Shown: positions 17,938 through 29,505 of the stretch, piece after piece
How positions within the stretch are numbered: position 1 is the stretch's first letter
How the letters are laid out: each line of letters opens with the position of its first letter
Source of the DNA: Xanthomonas campestris pv. phormiicola
GTDB lineage: Bacteria > Pseudomonadota > Gammaproteobacteria > Xanthomonadales > Xanthomonadaceae
Direction of reading: 5' to 3'
DNA: 64,000 nucleotides
Assembly (NCBI GenBank): GCA_025666215.1
Contig: CP102593.1
Coordinates: 4,911,001-4,975,000 of the forward strand
Translations under genes and position numbers: made by a program
Notes under the pieces: model-generated
Told to the model about the DNA's origin: nothing
Database searches by the model: none
Seen by the model: the letters and a program-made list of their open reading frames with translations, nothing else

Positions 17938-19194
17938 TTACCCTGCCGCCGGATCGCGCACTTCCGGGACGCCGTCGCCATCGCGCTGCAGGGCGAAGAG
18001 CAGCCCCCAGGCCACCAGCGACACGGCGACCACCACGTAGCCGACCGTATCGAAATGCTGCAGCTTGCCGTCGGCGCCCAGCGCGACGATGTGCCCGGCG
18101 ATCAGCGACGCCAGGCCGCCGGACAGCTGCTGCACGGAGGCGCCGATCGCGTTGAACGCGCCGCGCTGCTTCAGCGCCGGCACCGAGGCGGCCAATGCCT
18201 GGTACGGGATCATGCGCGAGAAGATCGCGGCGAACAGCAGCACGTTGACCCCGATCAGCATCGGCAGCGAGACCCGGCCAAGATGGGTGTAGATCAGCAC
18301 CATGAGGATGCTGAGCACCGTGCCGAAGCTGAACACGCGCAAGGTGCCGAAGCGGTCGGTCGCCCTGCCGATCAACGGGCCGAACACGATGGCGCAGACC
18401 CCGGTGATCAGATAGATGGTGGGCAGGCTGTGCAGGTCGATGCCGAGATTGCCGACGATGTACGCGCTGCCGAACGGCATCAGCATGAAGCCGCCGGTGC
18501 TCAGCAGCGCGGTCGTCGCGAACGCCAGTTGGTGGCGCGGCACGGCGAGGGTGCGCAGCAGATGTCGCCACGCGCCATGTTCGCGCGGCGCCTGCAGATG
18601 CGCGGCGACCGGTTGCAGCCGCCACGCCACGACCAGGCCGGCGGCCAGGCCGAGCGCGGCCATCGCCAGGAATGGCGCATGCCAGTCCCAGCGGTTGGAC
18701 AGGGACAGGCCGATCGGAATCCCCAGCACCTGGCTGGCGGCGAAGGCGGTCTGGATCAATCCCATCACCCGGCCACGCAGCTGCGCGCGGAACAGGTCGG
18801 TGGCGATGGCCAGCACCACCGAGCCGATCACGCCCCCGAACAGCCCGGTGACGATGCGCGCCAGCAACAGGCTGTGGAAGCTTTGCGCCAAGCCGCACCA
18901 CGCGGTGCCGACCACGAAACCGGTGTAGAAGAACAGCAGGATCTTCTTGCGATCGAACCTGTCGGCAAAGCCTGCCGTCAGCAAGCCCGACGCCGCGGCG
19001 CTGAACGCGTACGCGGACACGACCAGGCCGAATTGGGTCGGGCCGATGCGCAGCGCGGGCATGATGCTGGCACCCAGCGGCGACATCAGCATGAAATCGA
19101 GGATGACCGCGAACTGCAGGAACGCCAGCATGCCCGCCACCACTTTCTGGTAGGCGGTGAAGCCGGATGGGACGACGGCGGCTTCGGCGCTCAT
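17938..19194 (-). CDS. Major facilitator superfamily transporter
   Basis: The 418-residue protein has about 12 hydrophobic helices and the MFS motif A after helix 2 (GFADRFDRKKILLFF), repeated weakly in the second half (GRATDRFGTLRVF). It most resembles drug/arabinose-efflux type permeases; the substrate is unknown. The ATG overlaps the ferredoxin stop codon (ATGA), so the two are translationally coupled. It is the last gene of the ECF sigma operon. Confidence 0.85.
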   Translation of the reverse strand: MSAEAAVVPSGFTAYQKVVAGMLAFLQFAVILDFMLMSPLGASIMPALRIGPTQFGLVVSAYAFSAAASGLLTAGFADRFDRKKILLFFYTGFVVGTAWCGLAQSFHSLLLARIVTGLFGGVIGSVVLAIATDLFRAQLRGRVMGLIQTAFAASQVLGIPIGLSLSNRWDWHAPFLAMAALGLAAGLVVAWRLQPVAAHLQAPREHGAWRHLLRTLAVPRHQLAFATTALLSTGGFMLMPFGSAYIVGNLGIDLHSLPTIYLITGVCAIVFGPLIGRATDRFGTLRVFSFGTVLSILMVLIYTHLGRVSLPMLIGVNVLLFAAIFSRMIPYQALAASVPALKQRGAFNAIGASVQQLSGGLASLIAGHIVALGADGKLQHFDTVGYVVVAVSLVAWGLLFALQRDGDGVPEVRDPAAG

Positions 19195-19502
19195 GGCGGC
19201 GGCATCCGGCGGCGCAGGCTGATGGCATGTTCCGGGCACGCAGCGACGCACAGGCCGCAGCCGAGGCAGGCGTCGGCCTTGGGCGTATACGCCACGCGCA
19301 TGCCATGCACGCGCAGCTTGAGCCGGTGCCGCCATCCAAGCTCCGCATAGTCGGCCGCATCGATGCGCCGCAGTTCGAATACCTGCTCCGGGCACACCTC
19401 CACGCAATCGCCCTTGCCCTCGCAGCGCACCAGTTCGACGATCGGCGCCACCGTCCCGGGCGGCTGCTTGCAGACGGTCAGCGCACTATCAAGAGGCGTC
19501 AT
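19191..19502 (-). CDS. Ferredoxin-like protein with two 4Fe-4S cluster motifs
   Basis: The 103-residue protein has two cysteine clusters: CEGKGDCVEVCP (C-x5-C-x3-CP, slightly irregular) near residue 27 and a canonical CLGCGLCVAACP (C-x2-C-x2-C-x3-CP) near residue 79. It is therefore a bacterial-type 2[4Fe-4S] or mixed-cluster ferredoxin; the 40-residue insertion between clusters is longer than in classic ferredoxins. It overlaps the gene before and the MFS gene after by four bases each. An electron-transfer partner is not visible in the window. Confidence 0.85.
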   Translation of the reverse strand: MTPLDSALTVCKQPPGTVAPIVELVRCEGKGDCVEVCPEQVFELRRIDAADYAELGWRHRLKLRVHGMRVAYTPKADACLGCGLCVAACPEHAISLRRRMPPP

Positions 19503-19807
19503 TGGCGTTCGCCCTGGTGCCGGCGACGCTGCATGCCGTGGCGGAACTGCTCGCGCTCTTCCGCGGTCATCGCCTGCCATTTCTCCCAGTGGCGGTGCCT
19601 GCGCCAGCCGCCGTGGCCGCGGAATCCGCCGAACAGGATGCGGCTGAGCACCAGCAATTCCACCGCATGCGGGTAGTCGATCGGGTGGGCACCGCTCAAC
19701 GCCACCGGCAGCACCGCATTCCACAACTGCATGACCACCGCGCCGAGGACGGCGACCGCCGCCAGCACGAACGCCGCCTTGCCCAGATATCTCGCTTTGA
19801 ATGCCAT
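19499..19807 (-). CDS. Small membrane protein with His/Arg-rich C-terminal tail
   Basis: The 102-residue protein has one or two hydrophobic segments (FVLAAVAVLGAVVMQLWNAV and VELLVLSRILFGGF) and a basic tail with HGGWRRHRHWEKWQAMTAEEREQFRHGM. The tail resembles the charged helix of Spy/CnrX-like stress proteins, but no family is certain. It starts 13 bases after the ECF sigma factor stop and overlaps the ferredoxin start. It takes the place where an anti-sigma factor is often found, yet has no visible anti-sigma domain. Confidence 0.65.
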   Translation of the reverse strand: MAFKARYLGKAAFVLAAVAVLGAVVMQLWNAVLPVALSGAHPIDYPHAVELLVLSRILFGGFRGHGGWRRHRHWEKWQAMTAEEREQFRHGMQRRRHQGERQ

Positions 19808-19820
19808 CTCGTTCACTCCT

Positions 19821-20399
19821 TCAGGATTCCAGTTCGTCGTAAGCCGTTTGCAGGCGCGCGCGCAGGTACAGCACGGCGTAGCGCTTGCGCGCCAGCAAGG
19901 TGTTGATCGCGATGCCGCTGTCGGCGGCCATCTGCTTGAAACTGCGGCCTTCGAATTCGTGGGCCACGAACACCTCGCTCTGGCTCTGCGGCAGCTCGTC
20001 GAGCGCCTGCTGCAAGGCCAACAGCAGGCGCGCGCGTGCGTACGCCGCCTCCGGTCCGCCGCCGGGCGCCGGCAGCGCCAGATCCAGGCGCAACGTGTCG
20101 TCGTCGGCATCCTCGCCGGCGGCGTCGCGGTACGCGTCCAGCGGCTGCGCATTGCGTTTGCGGAAGCGGTCGATGATGCGGTTGCGCGCGACCTGGAACA
20201 GCCAGGCGCTGGCCTGCTCGATCGGCGCGGGGAGCCGGTAGGCCTGCACGAACTCGGACAACACGTCCTGCAGAATGTCCTCGGCCTCGGCGCGGTCGAG
20301 CACGCGGCGGCGGATGAAGTTGCCGAGCCTGGAGCGCTCGCGCAGGACCGTCGCGGCGATGGCGCGGTCGGTCTCGGGCGCTGGGTTCGTTGGACTCAT
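19821..20399 (-). CDS. ECF-type RNA polymerase sigma factor
   Basis: The 192-residue protein has sigma region 2 (about residues 20-90, with DRAEAEDILQDVLSEFVQAY and ASAWLFQVARNRIIDRFRKR) and region 4 (about 125-185, DELPQSQSEVFVAHEFEGRSFKQMAADSGIAINTLLARKRYA). The acidic linker between is typical of the ECF family. It heads a four-gene transcript with a membrane protein, a ferredoxin and an MFS transporter. ECF operons usually autoregulate; I see no confident promoter repeat in the 195 bases upstream. Confidence 0.9.
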   Translation of the reverse strand: MSPTNPAPETDRAIAATVLRERSRLGNFIRRRVLDRAEAEDILQDVLSEFVQAYRLPAPIEQASAWLFQVARNRIIDRFRKRNAQPLDAYRDAAGEDADDDTLRLDLALPAPGGGPEAAYARARLLLALQQALDELPQSQSEVFVAHEFEGRSFKQMAADSGIAINTLLARKRYAVLYLRARLQTAYDELES

Positions 20400-20595
20400 G
20401 GTGTTGCAGACGTGACAGCGCGGCCGATATTGTGGCCGCGGCCGGTTTTTTTCGCGCGTGCCGCCAGCCGTCGCAAAACGGACCCGACCGCAGGCGCCGG
20501 CGCCCGCTGCGAAAGGTGCGTCGGCTTGTGGCGGTACGCTGTCTCCGCGCCGCTGCCTGGATGGCGCTATCCTGGCCCGACTCCTGGGAGGGACG

Positions 20596-21078
20596 ATGGA
20601 TACCACCGCCTACGCGCGCCCGATCGACCGCTATTTCGCCAGCTATTCCGACGATCACCGCAATGTCGCCAACCAGCGCATCCATGTGCTGGCGGTGCCG
20701 GCGATCCTGTGGTCGGTGGTGGCGCTGCTGTGGTGCATCCCGGTCCGCGGCAGCTGGTTCCAGAGCGGGCTGTGGGCGGCACTGGGCATGTTCGCGGCGT
20801 GGATGTTCTACAACCGGCTGTCGCGGCCGCTGGGCTACGGCATGCTGGCCACCTTCTTTTTCTGCGGCTGCCTGTGCCGGCTGCTGGAGGCGCGCCTGGG
20901 CCTGCACGGCCTGCTGTGGCTGGCCATCGGCGTGTTCGTGGTGGCCTGGATCGCGCAGTTCGTCGGGCACAAGCTGGAAGGCCACAAGCCCAGCTTCCTC
21001 ACCGACCTGGTGTACCTGCTGATCGGGCCGGCCTGGGTGCTGGCCAAGCTCTATCGGCGCATGGACTGGCGCTACTGA
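20596..21078 (+). CDS. Mpo1-like (DUF962) membrane protein
   Basis: The 160-residue protein has four hydrophobic segments and the DUF962 signatures: PIDRYFASYSDDHRNVANQRIHVLAVP at the N-terminus and AWIAQFVGHKLEGHKPSFLTDLVYLLIGP near the C-terminus. Yeast Mpo1 is an Fe(II)-dependent dioxygenase that acts on 2-hydroxy fatty acids, and the conserved His residues here are its candidate metal ligands; activity of bacterial members is not proven. A GGGAGGG ribosome binding site lies before the ATG. Confidence 0.85.
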   Translation: MDTTAYARPIDRYFASYSDDHRNVANQRIHVLAVPAILWSVVALLWCIPVRGSWFQSGLWAALGMFAAWMFYNRLSRPLGYGMLATFFFCGCLCRLLEARLGLHGLLWLAIGVFVVAWIAQFVGHKLEGHKPSFLTDLVYLLIGPAWVLAKLYRRMDWRY

Positions 21079-21106
21079 ACCTGGCGCCGGGCCTGCTGCC
21101 CGCGCC

Positions 21107-22030
21107 TCAGCGCGGCACGCCCAGCATCGCCGCATCCGGCGCGAAGGCGCGCGGCGCGTAGCCGAAATCGCGCTGCGCCGGCGCCAGATCGAAGACCAGA
21201 TCCTCACCCATGCGCTGCAACGCGGCGCGGTTCATGCCACGCAGGCGCCCCCCGGCATGGGCGATGCCCAGGGCCAGCGCGAACAGCGCATGCGGCAGCG
21301 ACAGCAGCCGCGCCGGCGGCTGCAGCGCGGCCAGCACGCGCCGCACCATCTCGCGGTAACTGAGCACCTCGCCGCCGCCCAGCGCATAGCTGCGACCGTG
21401 CGTGGCCGGATGCGCCAACACCGCCAGCGCCGCGTCGGCCAGGTCCTGCACATGCACCGGCTGGCGCAGGCCGCGGGCGCTGCGCGGCAGCACGAACCAG
21501 CCGCTGCGCCGCGCCAGCGTCGCGATCGCGCTCAGCGTGCGGTCGCGGCCGGCGCCGTAGACCAGGGTCGGGCGCAGCACGGTGACCGCCGCGCCGCGTT
21601 CGGCCGCGGCGGCGAACAGGGCGGCCTCGGCCTCGCGCAGGCGCCGGGCGACGTCGCGCTCGGCCGCATCCAGCGAATCGCGCTTGACCTCCAGGCTGGT
21701 GGAGCCGAACGCGACCACGCGCAGCGCGCGCAGCGGCGTGCGCCGGTACCAGTCGGCGAACGCATCCAGCGGGCCGCAGCTGAAGATCGCCTCGGCCTGC
21801 ACCGGTGGCGCCTGCAGCTGGCTCAACTCGCCCGCATGCCAGTGCAGGCCGTCGCGCGGCGGTTGCGGCGTACGCGAGAACGCATGCACCTGCCAGCCGG
21901 CCGCCAGCAGACCGTGCAGCAGGCGCTCGCCGATCTGGCCGCTGCCGCCGAACAGCAGCGCCACGCGCGCTGCTCCCATTGGAGTCGGCGTCGTGGAGGC
22001 GGCAGCGGTCGCAGCAGGCGCATCGGTCAT
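21107..22030 (-). CDS. NAD(P)-dependent epimerase/dehydratase family protein
   Basis: The 307-residue protein is an atypical short-chain dehydrogenase. It has a Rossmann start VALLFGGSGQIGERLLHGLL, RPTLVYGAGRD (the region of the catalytic YxxxK in relatives), and QPVHVQDLADAALAVL. The usual active-site Tyr-x3-Lys pair is not clear, which points to the atypical subgroup that may bind NAD(P) without classic dehydrogenase chemistry. An alternative start at the internal Met before GAARVALLFGG (near 21979) would fit the family better. It is convergent with the Mpo1-like gene. Confidence 0.75.
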   Translation of the reverse strand: MTDAPAATAAASTTPTPMGAARVALLFGGSGQIGERLLHGLLAAGWQVHAFSRTPQPPRDGLHWHAGELSQLQAPPVQAEAIFSCGPLDAFADWYRRTPLRALRVVAFGSTSLEVKRDSLDAAERDVARRLREAEAALFAAAAERGAAVTVLRPTLVYGAGRDRTLSAIATLARRSGWFVLPRSARGLRQPVHVQDLADAALAVLAHPATHGRSYALGGGEVLSYREMVRRVLAALQPPARLLSLPHALFALALGIAHAGGRLRGMNRAALQRMGEDLVFDLAPAQRDFGYAPRAFAPDAAMLGVPR

Positions 22031-22221
22031 CGCACAAGCATAGCGAGCGCGCGTCGCTACGCCCAATGCCGCGGCCGCGGCCGCGGCGCGCTCGCAAGCG
22101 CATCACCCGCGCTGCGCTATGGTGATGCAATGACCTTGCATGCGCCGACCACCATCGCAGGCCAGCGCCGCGGTGCGCCTGTTACACTCGGGCTCCTGCT
22201 CGCGAATCTCGTATTCCCTGC

Positions 22222-25052
<2,831 letters not shown>

Positions 25053-25053
<1 letters not shown>

Positions 25054-25412
25054 TGGAACTGGCATTGGCGAGCGCGATCGGCGTGCTGACCGCGGTCGGC
25101 GTATACCTGCTGCTGCGCGCGCGCAGCTTCGACGTGATCCTGGGCATGACCGTGCTGTCCTACGCCACCAACCTGCTGATCTTCGCCGGCGGGCGCTTGC
25201 TGCAGGGCAAGGCACCGGTGCTGCGCGACGGCGTGGCGCCCACGCTGGCCGACTACACCGACCCGCTGCCGCAGGCGCTGGTGCTGACCGCGATCGTGAT
25301 CGCCTTCGCGATGACCGCGGTCAGCATCGTGCTGGCGATGCGCAGCCGCGGCGACAACCGCAGCGACCACGTCGATGCGCGCGTCGATCCCGATGGCGAC
25401 AGCGCGCGATGA
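25053..25412 (+). CDS. mrpC: Mrp antiporter subunit C
   Basis: The 119-residue protein with three helices is homologous to NuoK; the conserved part reads GVYLLLRARSFDVILGMTVLSYATNLLIFA, followed by DPLPQALVLTAIVIAFAMTAVSIVL. Its start overlaps the mrpA stop (25053) and its stop overlaps mrpD, indicating strict co-translation with the rest of the cation/proton antiporter complex. Confidence 0.93.
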
Positions 25413-26971
25413 ACCACCTGCTCATCCTGCCGATCCTGATCCCGCTGCTCGGCGCGGCGCTGTCGCTGTTCGTCGAGCACCGCCGCTACGGGCGCCACGT
25501 GCGCCGCGCGGTGGCCTGGACCGCGATGGCGGCGCTAGCGGTGGCGGTGATCGCGCTGTTCGCGCGCGCCGGCGACGGCCAGGTGCAGGTCTACCTGCTC
25601 GGCGACTGGCCGTCGCGGCTGGGCATCGCGCTGATGGCCGACCGCCTGTCGGCGTGGATGCTGCTGACCACCACCCTGCTCGCCGCGGCCTGCCTGCTGC
25701 ATGCCTGCGCCGGCTGGGACCGGCGCGCGCCGCACTTCCACGCGCTGTTCCAGTTCCAGCTGGTCGGCCTCAACGGCGCGTTCCTGACCGGCGACGTGTT
25801 CAACCTGTTCGTGTTCTTCGAGGTGATGCTGATCGCCTCCTACGGCCTGCTGCTCAGCGGCGGACGCGGCCTGCGCCTGCGCGTGGGCTTCCACTACGTG
25901 GTGTTCAACGTCACCTCCTCCACCCTGTTCCTGATCGCGCTGGGCCTGCTGTACGCGCTGCTCGGTTCGTTGAACATGGCCGAGCTGTCGCAGCGCATCG
26001 CGCAGGCGCCGCCGGAGAACCTGCGCCTGATCAAGGCCACCTTCGGCCTGTTGCTGCTGGTGTTCTGCGCCAAGGCCGCGCTGCTGCCGCTGTACCTGTG
26101 GCTGCCGGAAACCTATGCGCGCGCGCCGGCGCCGGTGGCGGCGCTGTTCGTGGTGATGACCAAGGTCGGGCTGTACGCGGTGCTGCGGGTCAGCACGCTG
26201 ATCCTGGGCAACCAGGCGCAGGCACTGGACGGCTACGGCCGCGACTGGCTGCTGTGGCTGGGCATCGGCACGCTGCTGCTGGCCGCGCTCGGGGTGCTGG
26301 CCGCGGTGCGCCTGCGGGTGCTGGTCGGCTATCTGGTGATCGTGTCGGCGGCGACGCTGTTCATCGCCTTCGCGCTGGACGCGCCGGGCACGCTCGGCGC
26401 CGGCCTGTACTACCTGGCGCACAGCAGCTTCGTCGCCGCGGCGCTGTTCCTGATCGCCGACCTGATCCGCCGCCGCCGCGGCGACGCCAGCGACCGCAAG
26501 GAAGTGATTGCGCCGCTGCCGGGCAAGACCGTGCCCGGCGTGCTGTTCCTGATCGCCGCGGTCTCGGTGGCGGGGCTGCCGCCGCTGTCCGGATTCCTGG
26601 CCAAGGTCGCGATCCTCAGCGCGACGCCGGATAGCAACGTCGCGCCGGTGTGGACCGCGGTGCTGCTCAGCAGCCTGATGGTGATCATGGGCCTGACCCG
26701 CGCCGGCGTGCGCCTGTTCTGGCGCGTGCCGGGCGACCAGCACGACGACGGCGACGGCACCGACCAAGCGCCACGGCCGGCGCCGCGCAAGGCCCGCGCG
26801 CGGCCGCTGGAAAGCGCCGCGACGCTGCTGCTGCTCGGCTACGGCGTGGCGATGACCGTCGCCGCCGGACCGATGCTGCGCTACACCGAAGCCGCCGCCG
26901 CGCAACTGCTGCGCCCGGCCGATTACGCCACCCAGCTGCGCGCCACCGCGCCAGCGCTACGGGAGCCCTGA
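25409..26971 (+). CDS. mrpD: Mrp antiporter subunit D
   Basis: The 520-residue protein is the second large antiporter-like subunit (NuoM/NuoN family), with about 14 helices. Conserved blocks are GDVFNLFVFFEVMLIASYGLLL, KAALLPLYLWLPETYARAPAPVAALF and SVAGLPPLSGFLAKVAIL, which carry the proton-channel Lys and Glu residues. It overlaps mrpC by four bases and is followed by mrpE after one base. Confidence 0.94.
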   Translation: MNHLLILPILIPLLGAALSLFVEHRRYGRHVRRAVAWTAMAALAVAVIALFARAGDGQVQVYLLGDWPSRLGIALMADRLSAWMLLTTTLLAAACLLHACAGWDRRAPHFHALFQFQLVGLNGAFLTGDVFNLFVFFEVMLIASYGLLLSGGRGLRLRVGFHYVVFNVTSSTLFLIALGLLYALLGSLNMAELSQRIAQAPPENLRLIKATFGLLLLVFCAKAALLPLYLWLPETYARAPAPVAALFVVMTKVGLYAVLRVSTLILGNQAQALDGYGRDWLLWLGIGTLLLAALGVLAAVRLRVLVGYLVIVSAATLFIAFALDAPGTLGAGLYYLAHSSFVAAALFLIADLIRRRRGDASDRKEVIAPLPGKTVPGVLFLIAAVSVAGLPPLSGFLAKVAILSATPDSNVAPVWTAVLLSSLMVIMGLTRAGVRLFWRVPGDQHDDGDGTDQAPRPAPRKARARPLESAATLLLLGYGVAMTVAAGPMLRYTEAAAAQLLRPADYATQLRATAPALREP

Positions 26972-26972
26972 C

Positions 26973-27473
26973 ATGCGCCGTCCCTGGTTGCGCCGCCTGT
27001 TTCCGTCCTGGCCACTGAGCGTCACCGTCAGCGTGTTCTGGCTGCTGATGAGCGACAGCTTCACCCTCGGCCAGGCGCTGCTGGGCGCGGTGCTGGGCGT
27101 GGCGGTGCCGCTGTTCGCCGCGCGCCTGGACCGCGAGTTCGCGCGCATCGGCTCGCTGCGTTCGGTGCCGAAGATGCTGTGCGTGGTCGCCTGGGACATC
27201 GTGCGCTCCAACGTGGTGGTGGCGTTGCAGGTGCTGGGCCCGGAATCGCGGATCCACCCCGGCTTCATCTGGGTGCCGCTGGACATCGCCAACATCCACG
27301 GCATCGCCGCGCTGACCAGCATGATCACCCTGACCCCGGGCACGGTGTCGGCGGCGCTGTCGGACGACCGCAAGTACCTGCTGGTGCACGTGCTGCACCT
27401 GGACGACGCCGAGACCGTGATCCGGCAGATCAAGACGCGCTACGAAGCGCCCCTGATGGAGATCTTCCCATGA
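26973..27473 (+). CDS. mrpE: Mrp antiporter subunit E
   Basis: The 166-residue membrane protein matches MrpE, with SVTVSVFWLLMSDSFTLGQALLGAVLG at the N-terminus and the conserved ITLTPGTVSAALSDDRKYLLVHVLHLDD segment near the C-terminus. MrpE has no complex I counterpart and is needed for full antiporter activity. Its stop overlaps the mrpF start (ATGA). Confidence 0.92.
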   Translation: MRRPWLRRLFPSWPLSVTVSVFWLLMSDSFTLGQALLGAVLGVAVPLFAARLDREFARIGSLRSVPKMLCVVAWDIVRSNVVVALQVLGPESRIHPGFIWVPLDIANIHGIAALTSMITLTPGTVSAALSDDRKYLLVHVLHLDDAETVIRQIKTRYEAPLMEIFP

Positions 27474-27754
27474 CCGGCCACATGTTCATCGAGGGCACCA
27501 TCGCCGTGTGCATGCACGTGGTCGCCTTGGCGATGCTGCTGGCGCTGTGGCGGCTGCTGCGCGGGCCGACCGTGCCCGACCGCATCCTGGCGCTGGACAC
27601 GCTGTCGGTGACCGCGATCGCCGAGCTGATGCTGTTCGGCATGTACCTGGATTCGCCGGTGTACTTCGAGGCCGCGCTGGTCATCGCCATGCTCGGCTTC
27701 GGCAGCACCGTGGTGCTGAGCAAGTTCGTCCTGCGCCGGGACATCGTCGAATGA
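27470..27754 (+). CDS. mrpF: Mrp antiporter subunit F
   Basis: The 94-residue protein has three hydrophobic helices and the family core LLRGPTVPDRILALDTLSVTAIAELMLFG. It is coupled at both ends, overlapping mrpE by four bases and mrpG by four. The length is normal for MrpF. Confidence 0.92.
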   Translation: MTGHMFIEGTIAVCMHVVALAMLLALWRLLRGPTVPDRILALDTLSVTAIAELMLFGMYLDSPVYFEAALVIAMLGFGSTVVLSKFVLRRDIVE

Positions 27755-28125
27755 TCGGGCTGCTGCAGGTCGGGCTGTCGCTGCTGCTGATCGTCGGCTG
27801 CTGCTTCATCCTGCTCGGCGCGCTGGGGCTGGTGAAGCTATCGGACTTCTTCAAGCGCCTGCACGCGCCGACCAAGGCCAGCACGCTGGGCGTGGGCTGC
27901 GTGCTGCTGGCCTCGGTCGGCTACCACCTGTTCCTGGGCCAGGACCCGCAGCCGCGCGAATTGCTGATCACCGCATTCCTGTTCATCACCGCGCCGATCA
28001 GCGCGCACATGATGGCCAAGGCGGCGCTGTCGCTGATGATGGAACAGCGGCCGCAGGTGCCCCGCAACGACCATGCCGACCAGGAAGGCCTGCCGCCGCC
28101 GCAGACGCCGCAGGACGAGCGCTGA
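27751..28125 (+). CDS. mrpG: Mrp antiporter subunit G
   Basis: The 124-residue protein has three helices and the MrpG core GALGLVKLSDFFKRLHAPTKASTLGVGCVLLAS followed by FITAPISAHMMAKAAL. A hydrophilic tail rich in Gln and Pro (QRPQVPRNDHADQEGLPPPQTP) is longer than in some relatives. It is the last gene of the operon; a near-perfect long palindrome lies 21 bases downstream and could act as a transcript end. Confidence 0.92.
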   Translation: MIGLLQVGLSLLLIVGCCFILLGALGLVKLSDFFKRLHAPTKASTLGVGCVLLASVGYHLFLGQDPQPRELLITAFLFITAPISAHMMAKAALSLMMEQRPQVPRNDHADQEGLPPPQTPQDER

Positions 28126-28146
28126 GAATGACGGTCACCACAATGG

Positions 28147-28212
28147 TGTGGGAGCGACTTCCGTCGCGACAGCTATACCGGTAACGCCGTCGCGACGGAA
28201 GTCGCTCCCACA
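28147..28212. repeat. BIME-type perfect inverted repeat (24-bp stem, 18-base loop)
   Basis: The arms TGTGGGAGCGACTTCCGTCG plus CGAC (28147-28170) and their exact complement (28189-28212) enclose an 18-base loop. It sits between the convergent mrpG and CaCA genes, where it could serve as a two-way transcription block or mRNA 3' stabiliser. No T tract follows, so it is not a classic intrinsic terminator. Confidence 0.88.
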
Positions 28213-28264
28213 AGGTGACGTCATCGGACCGACGGCTCCGGCCGCGAGCTGGCCTCCGCTTTTC

Positions 28265-28289
28265 CGGGTCCCGAGTCCCGGGTCCCGCG
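28265..28289. repeat. GAGTCCC/GGGTCCC heptamer array at the 3' end of the CaCA gene
   Basis: Three heptamers in the GGGTCCC/GAGTCCC orientation end directly against the stop codon (28290-28292) of the calcium/proton exchanger gene. Only one arm is seen here, unlike the paired arms at 8.0, 37.5 and 58.9 kb. Confidence 0.8.
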
Positions 28290-29240
28290 TCACCCCACCA
28301 GCGCCACTTCCAGTCCGATCCAGGCCAGGAACGCGACCAGCAGCACCGCGCCTTCGCCGCGGCTGATGCGCATGTCGCCGCGCAGCATCGGATACAGCAC
28401 CGCGCTCAGCGCCACCGCCGCCGGCAGTTCCAGGCGCACGAACGAGGCCGGTAGCGGCAGCGGACGCAAGGCGGCCATGCCGCCGATCACCACCAGCAGG
28501 TTGAACAGGCTGGAGCCGAGCACATGCCCGACCACCATGTCGCCCTGCCCGCGGCGCGCCGCGGCGATCGCGGCGGCGGCTTCCGGCAGCGCGGTGCCGA
28601 TCGCCACCGGCAGCAGGCCGACCAGCAGCGGCGACAGGCCCCAGGCGGCACCGAGCCGCGGCGCCGCATCGACCACGAGCTTGGCGCCGAAATACAGCAG
28701 CACGCTCGCGATCAGCAGGCGCAGCAGGTTCAAGCCGAGCGCAGTGCGGGTCACCGCATAGCCGGACAGGCCGAGCTGGCGTGCGGCGTCCTCGCTGCGC
28801 GCGCGGCGCAGCAGGAACACCACCACGCCGACGAAGCCCAGCAACAGCAGCACGCCTTCCAGGCGCGAGATCGCCCCGTCCAAGCCGAAGCCGATCAGGG
28901 CCAGCGTCGCCACCGCAAGCACCAGCAGCAACGGCGCCAGCATCCGCGTGCGCACCAGCAGCGGTGCCGCCAGCGCGGCCAGCGCCAGGGTCAGGCCCAG
29001 GTTGGCGAGGTTGCTGCCGACCGCATTGCCCAGCGCCAGGTCCTGCGCGCCGACCATGTAGGCGCGCGCGTTGACCGCCAGTTCCGGCAACGAGGTCCCG
29101 AATGCCACCAGCAGCAGGCCGGCGACGAACGGCGAGGCGCCGCAGCGCTGCGCCAGGCCCGAAGCCGCCTTGACGATCGAATCGCCGCCCAAGGCCAGCA
29201 GCAGCAGTCCCACCAGCACCAAGCCGATCGCGCTCGCCAT
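28290..29240 (-). CDS. CaCA-family sodium/calcium exchanger (YrbG-like)
   Basis: The 316-residue protein has ten or so helices in two inverted repeats. The alpha-repeat signatures are FGTSLPELAVNARAYMVGAQDLALGNAVGSNLANLG and IGTALPEAAAAIAAARRGQGDMVVGHVLGSSLFNLL, each with the conserved acidic residue and GSN/GSS motif that bind the cation. It probably exchanges Ca2+ for Na+ or H+. I take ATG 29240, preceded by AGGGG at 8 bases; a Met six codons earlier (29258) is the alternative. Its stop codon abuts a heptamer repeat. Confidence 0.9.
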   Translation of the reverse strand: MASAIGLVLVGLLLLALGGDSIVKAASGLAQRCGASPFVAGLLLVAFGTSLPELAVNARAYMVGAQDLALGNAVGSNLANLGLTLALAALAAPLLVRTRMLAPLLLVLAVATLALIGFGLDGAISRLEGVLLLLGFVGVVVFLLRRARSEDAARQLGLSGYAVTRTALGLNLLRLLIASVLLYFGAKLVVDAAPRLGAAWGLSPLLVGLLPVAIGTALPEAAAAIAAARRGQGDMVVGHVLGSSLFNLLVVIGGMAALRPLPLPASFVRLELPAAVALSAVLYPMLRGDMRISRGEGAVLLVAFLAWIGLEVALVG

Positions 29241-29505
29241 CGCCCATCCCCTCGCCATTACGATGCGCGATTCTATGCGCAGCTCGGATGATGCGGCCGT
29301 CATCGTGGCGACCGGGCGGGGGCCGGCTGCCTGGCCAGGCGGATTTCTTCGGGGGAACCGGGTGCCGGCGGCGTGGATCGCAACCGCCGCCGCTGCACCT
29401 GTAAAGCCCGCGAACCGGCGAGCCGGTCAAGATCGCGGTCGAATTCCTGAAGGAAACAAAAAACAGCGACAAGGCCCTTTCATCAACCAACTCACCCCGC
29501 TTATC

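Noticed and set aside
28147..28212. Palindrome as an intrinsic terminator
   Set aside because: No T tract on either strand, so it is listed as a repeat only.
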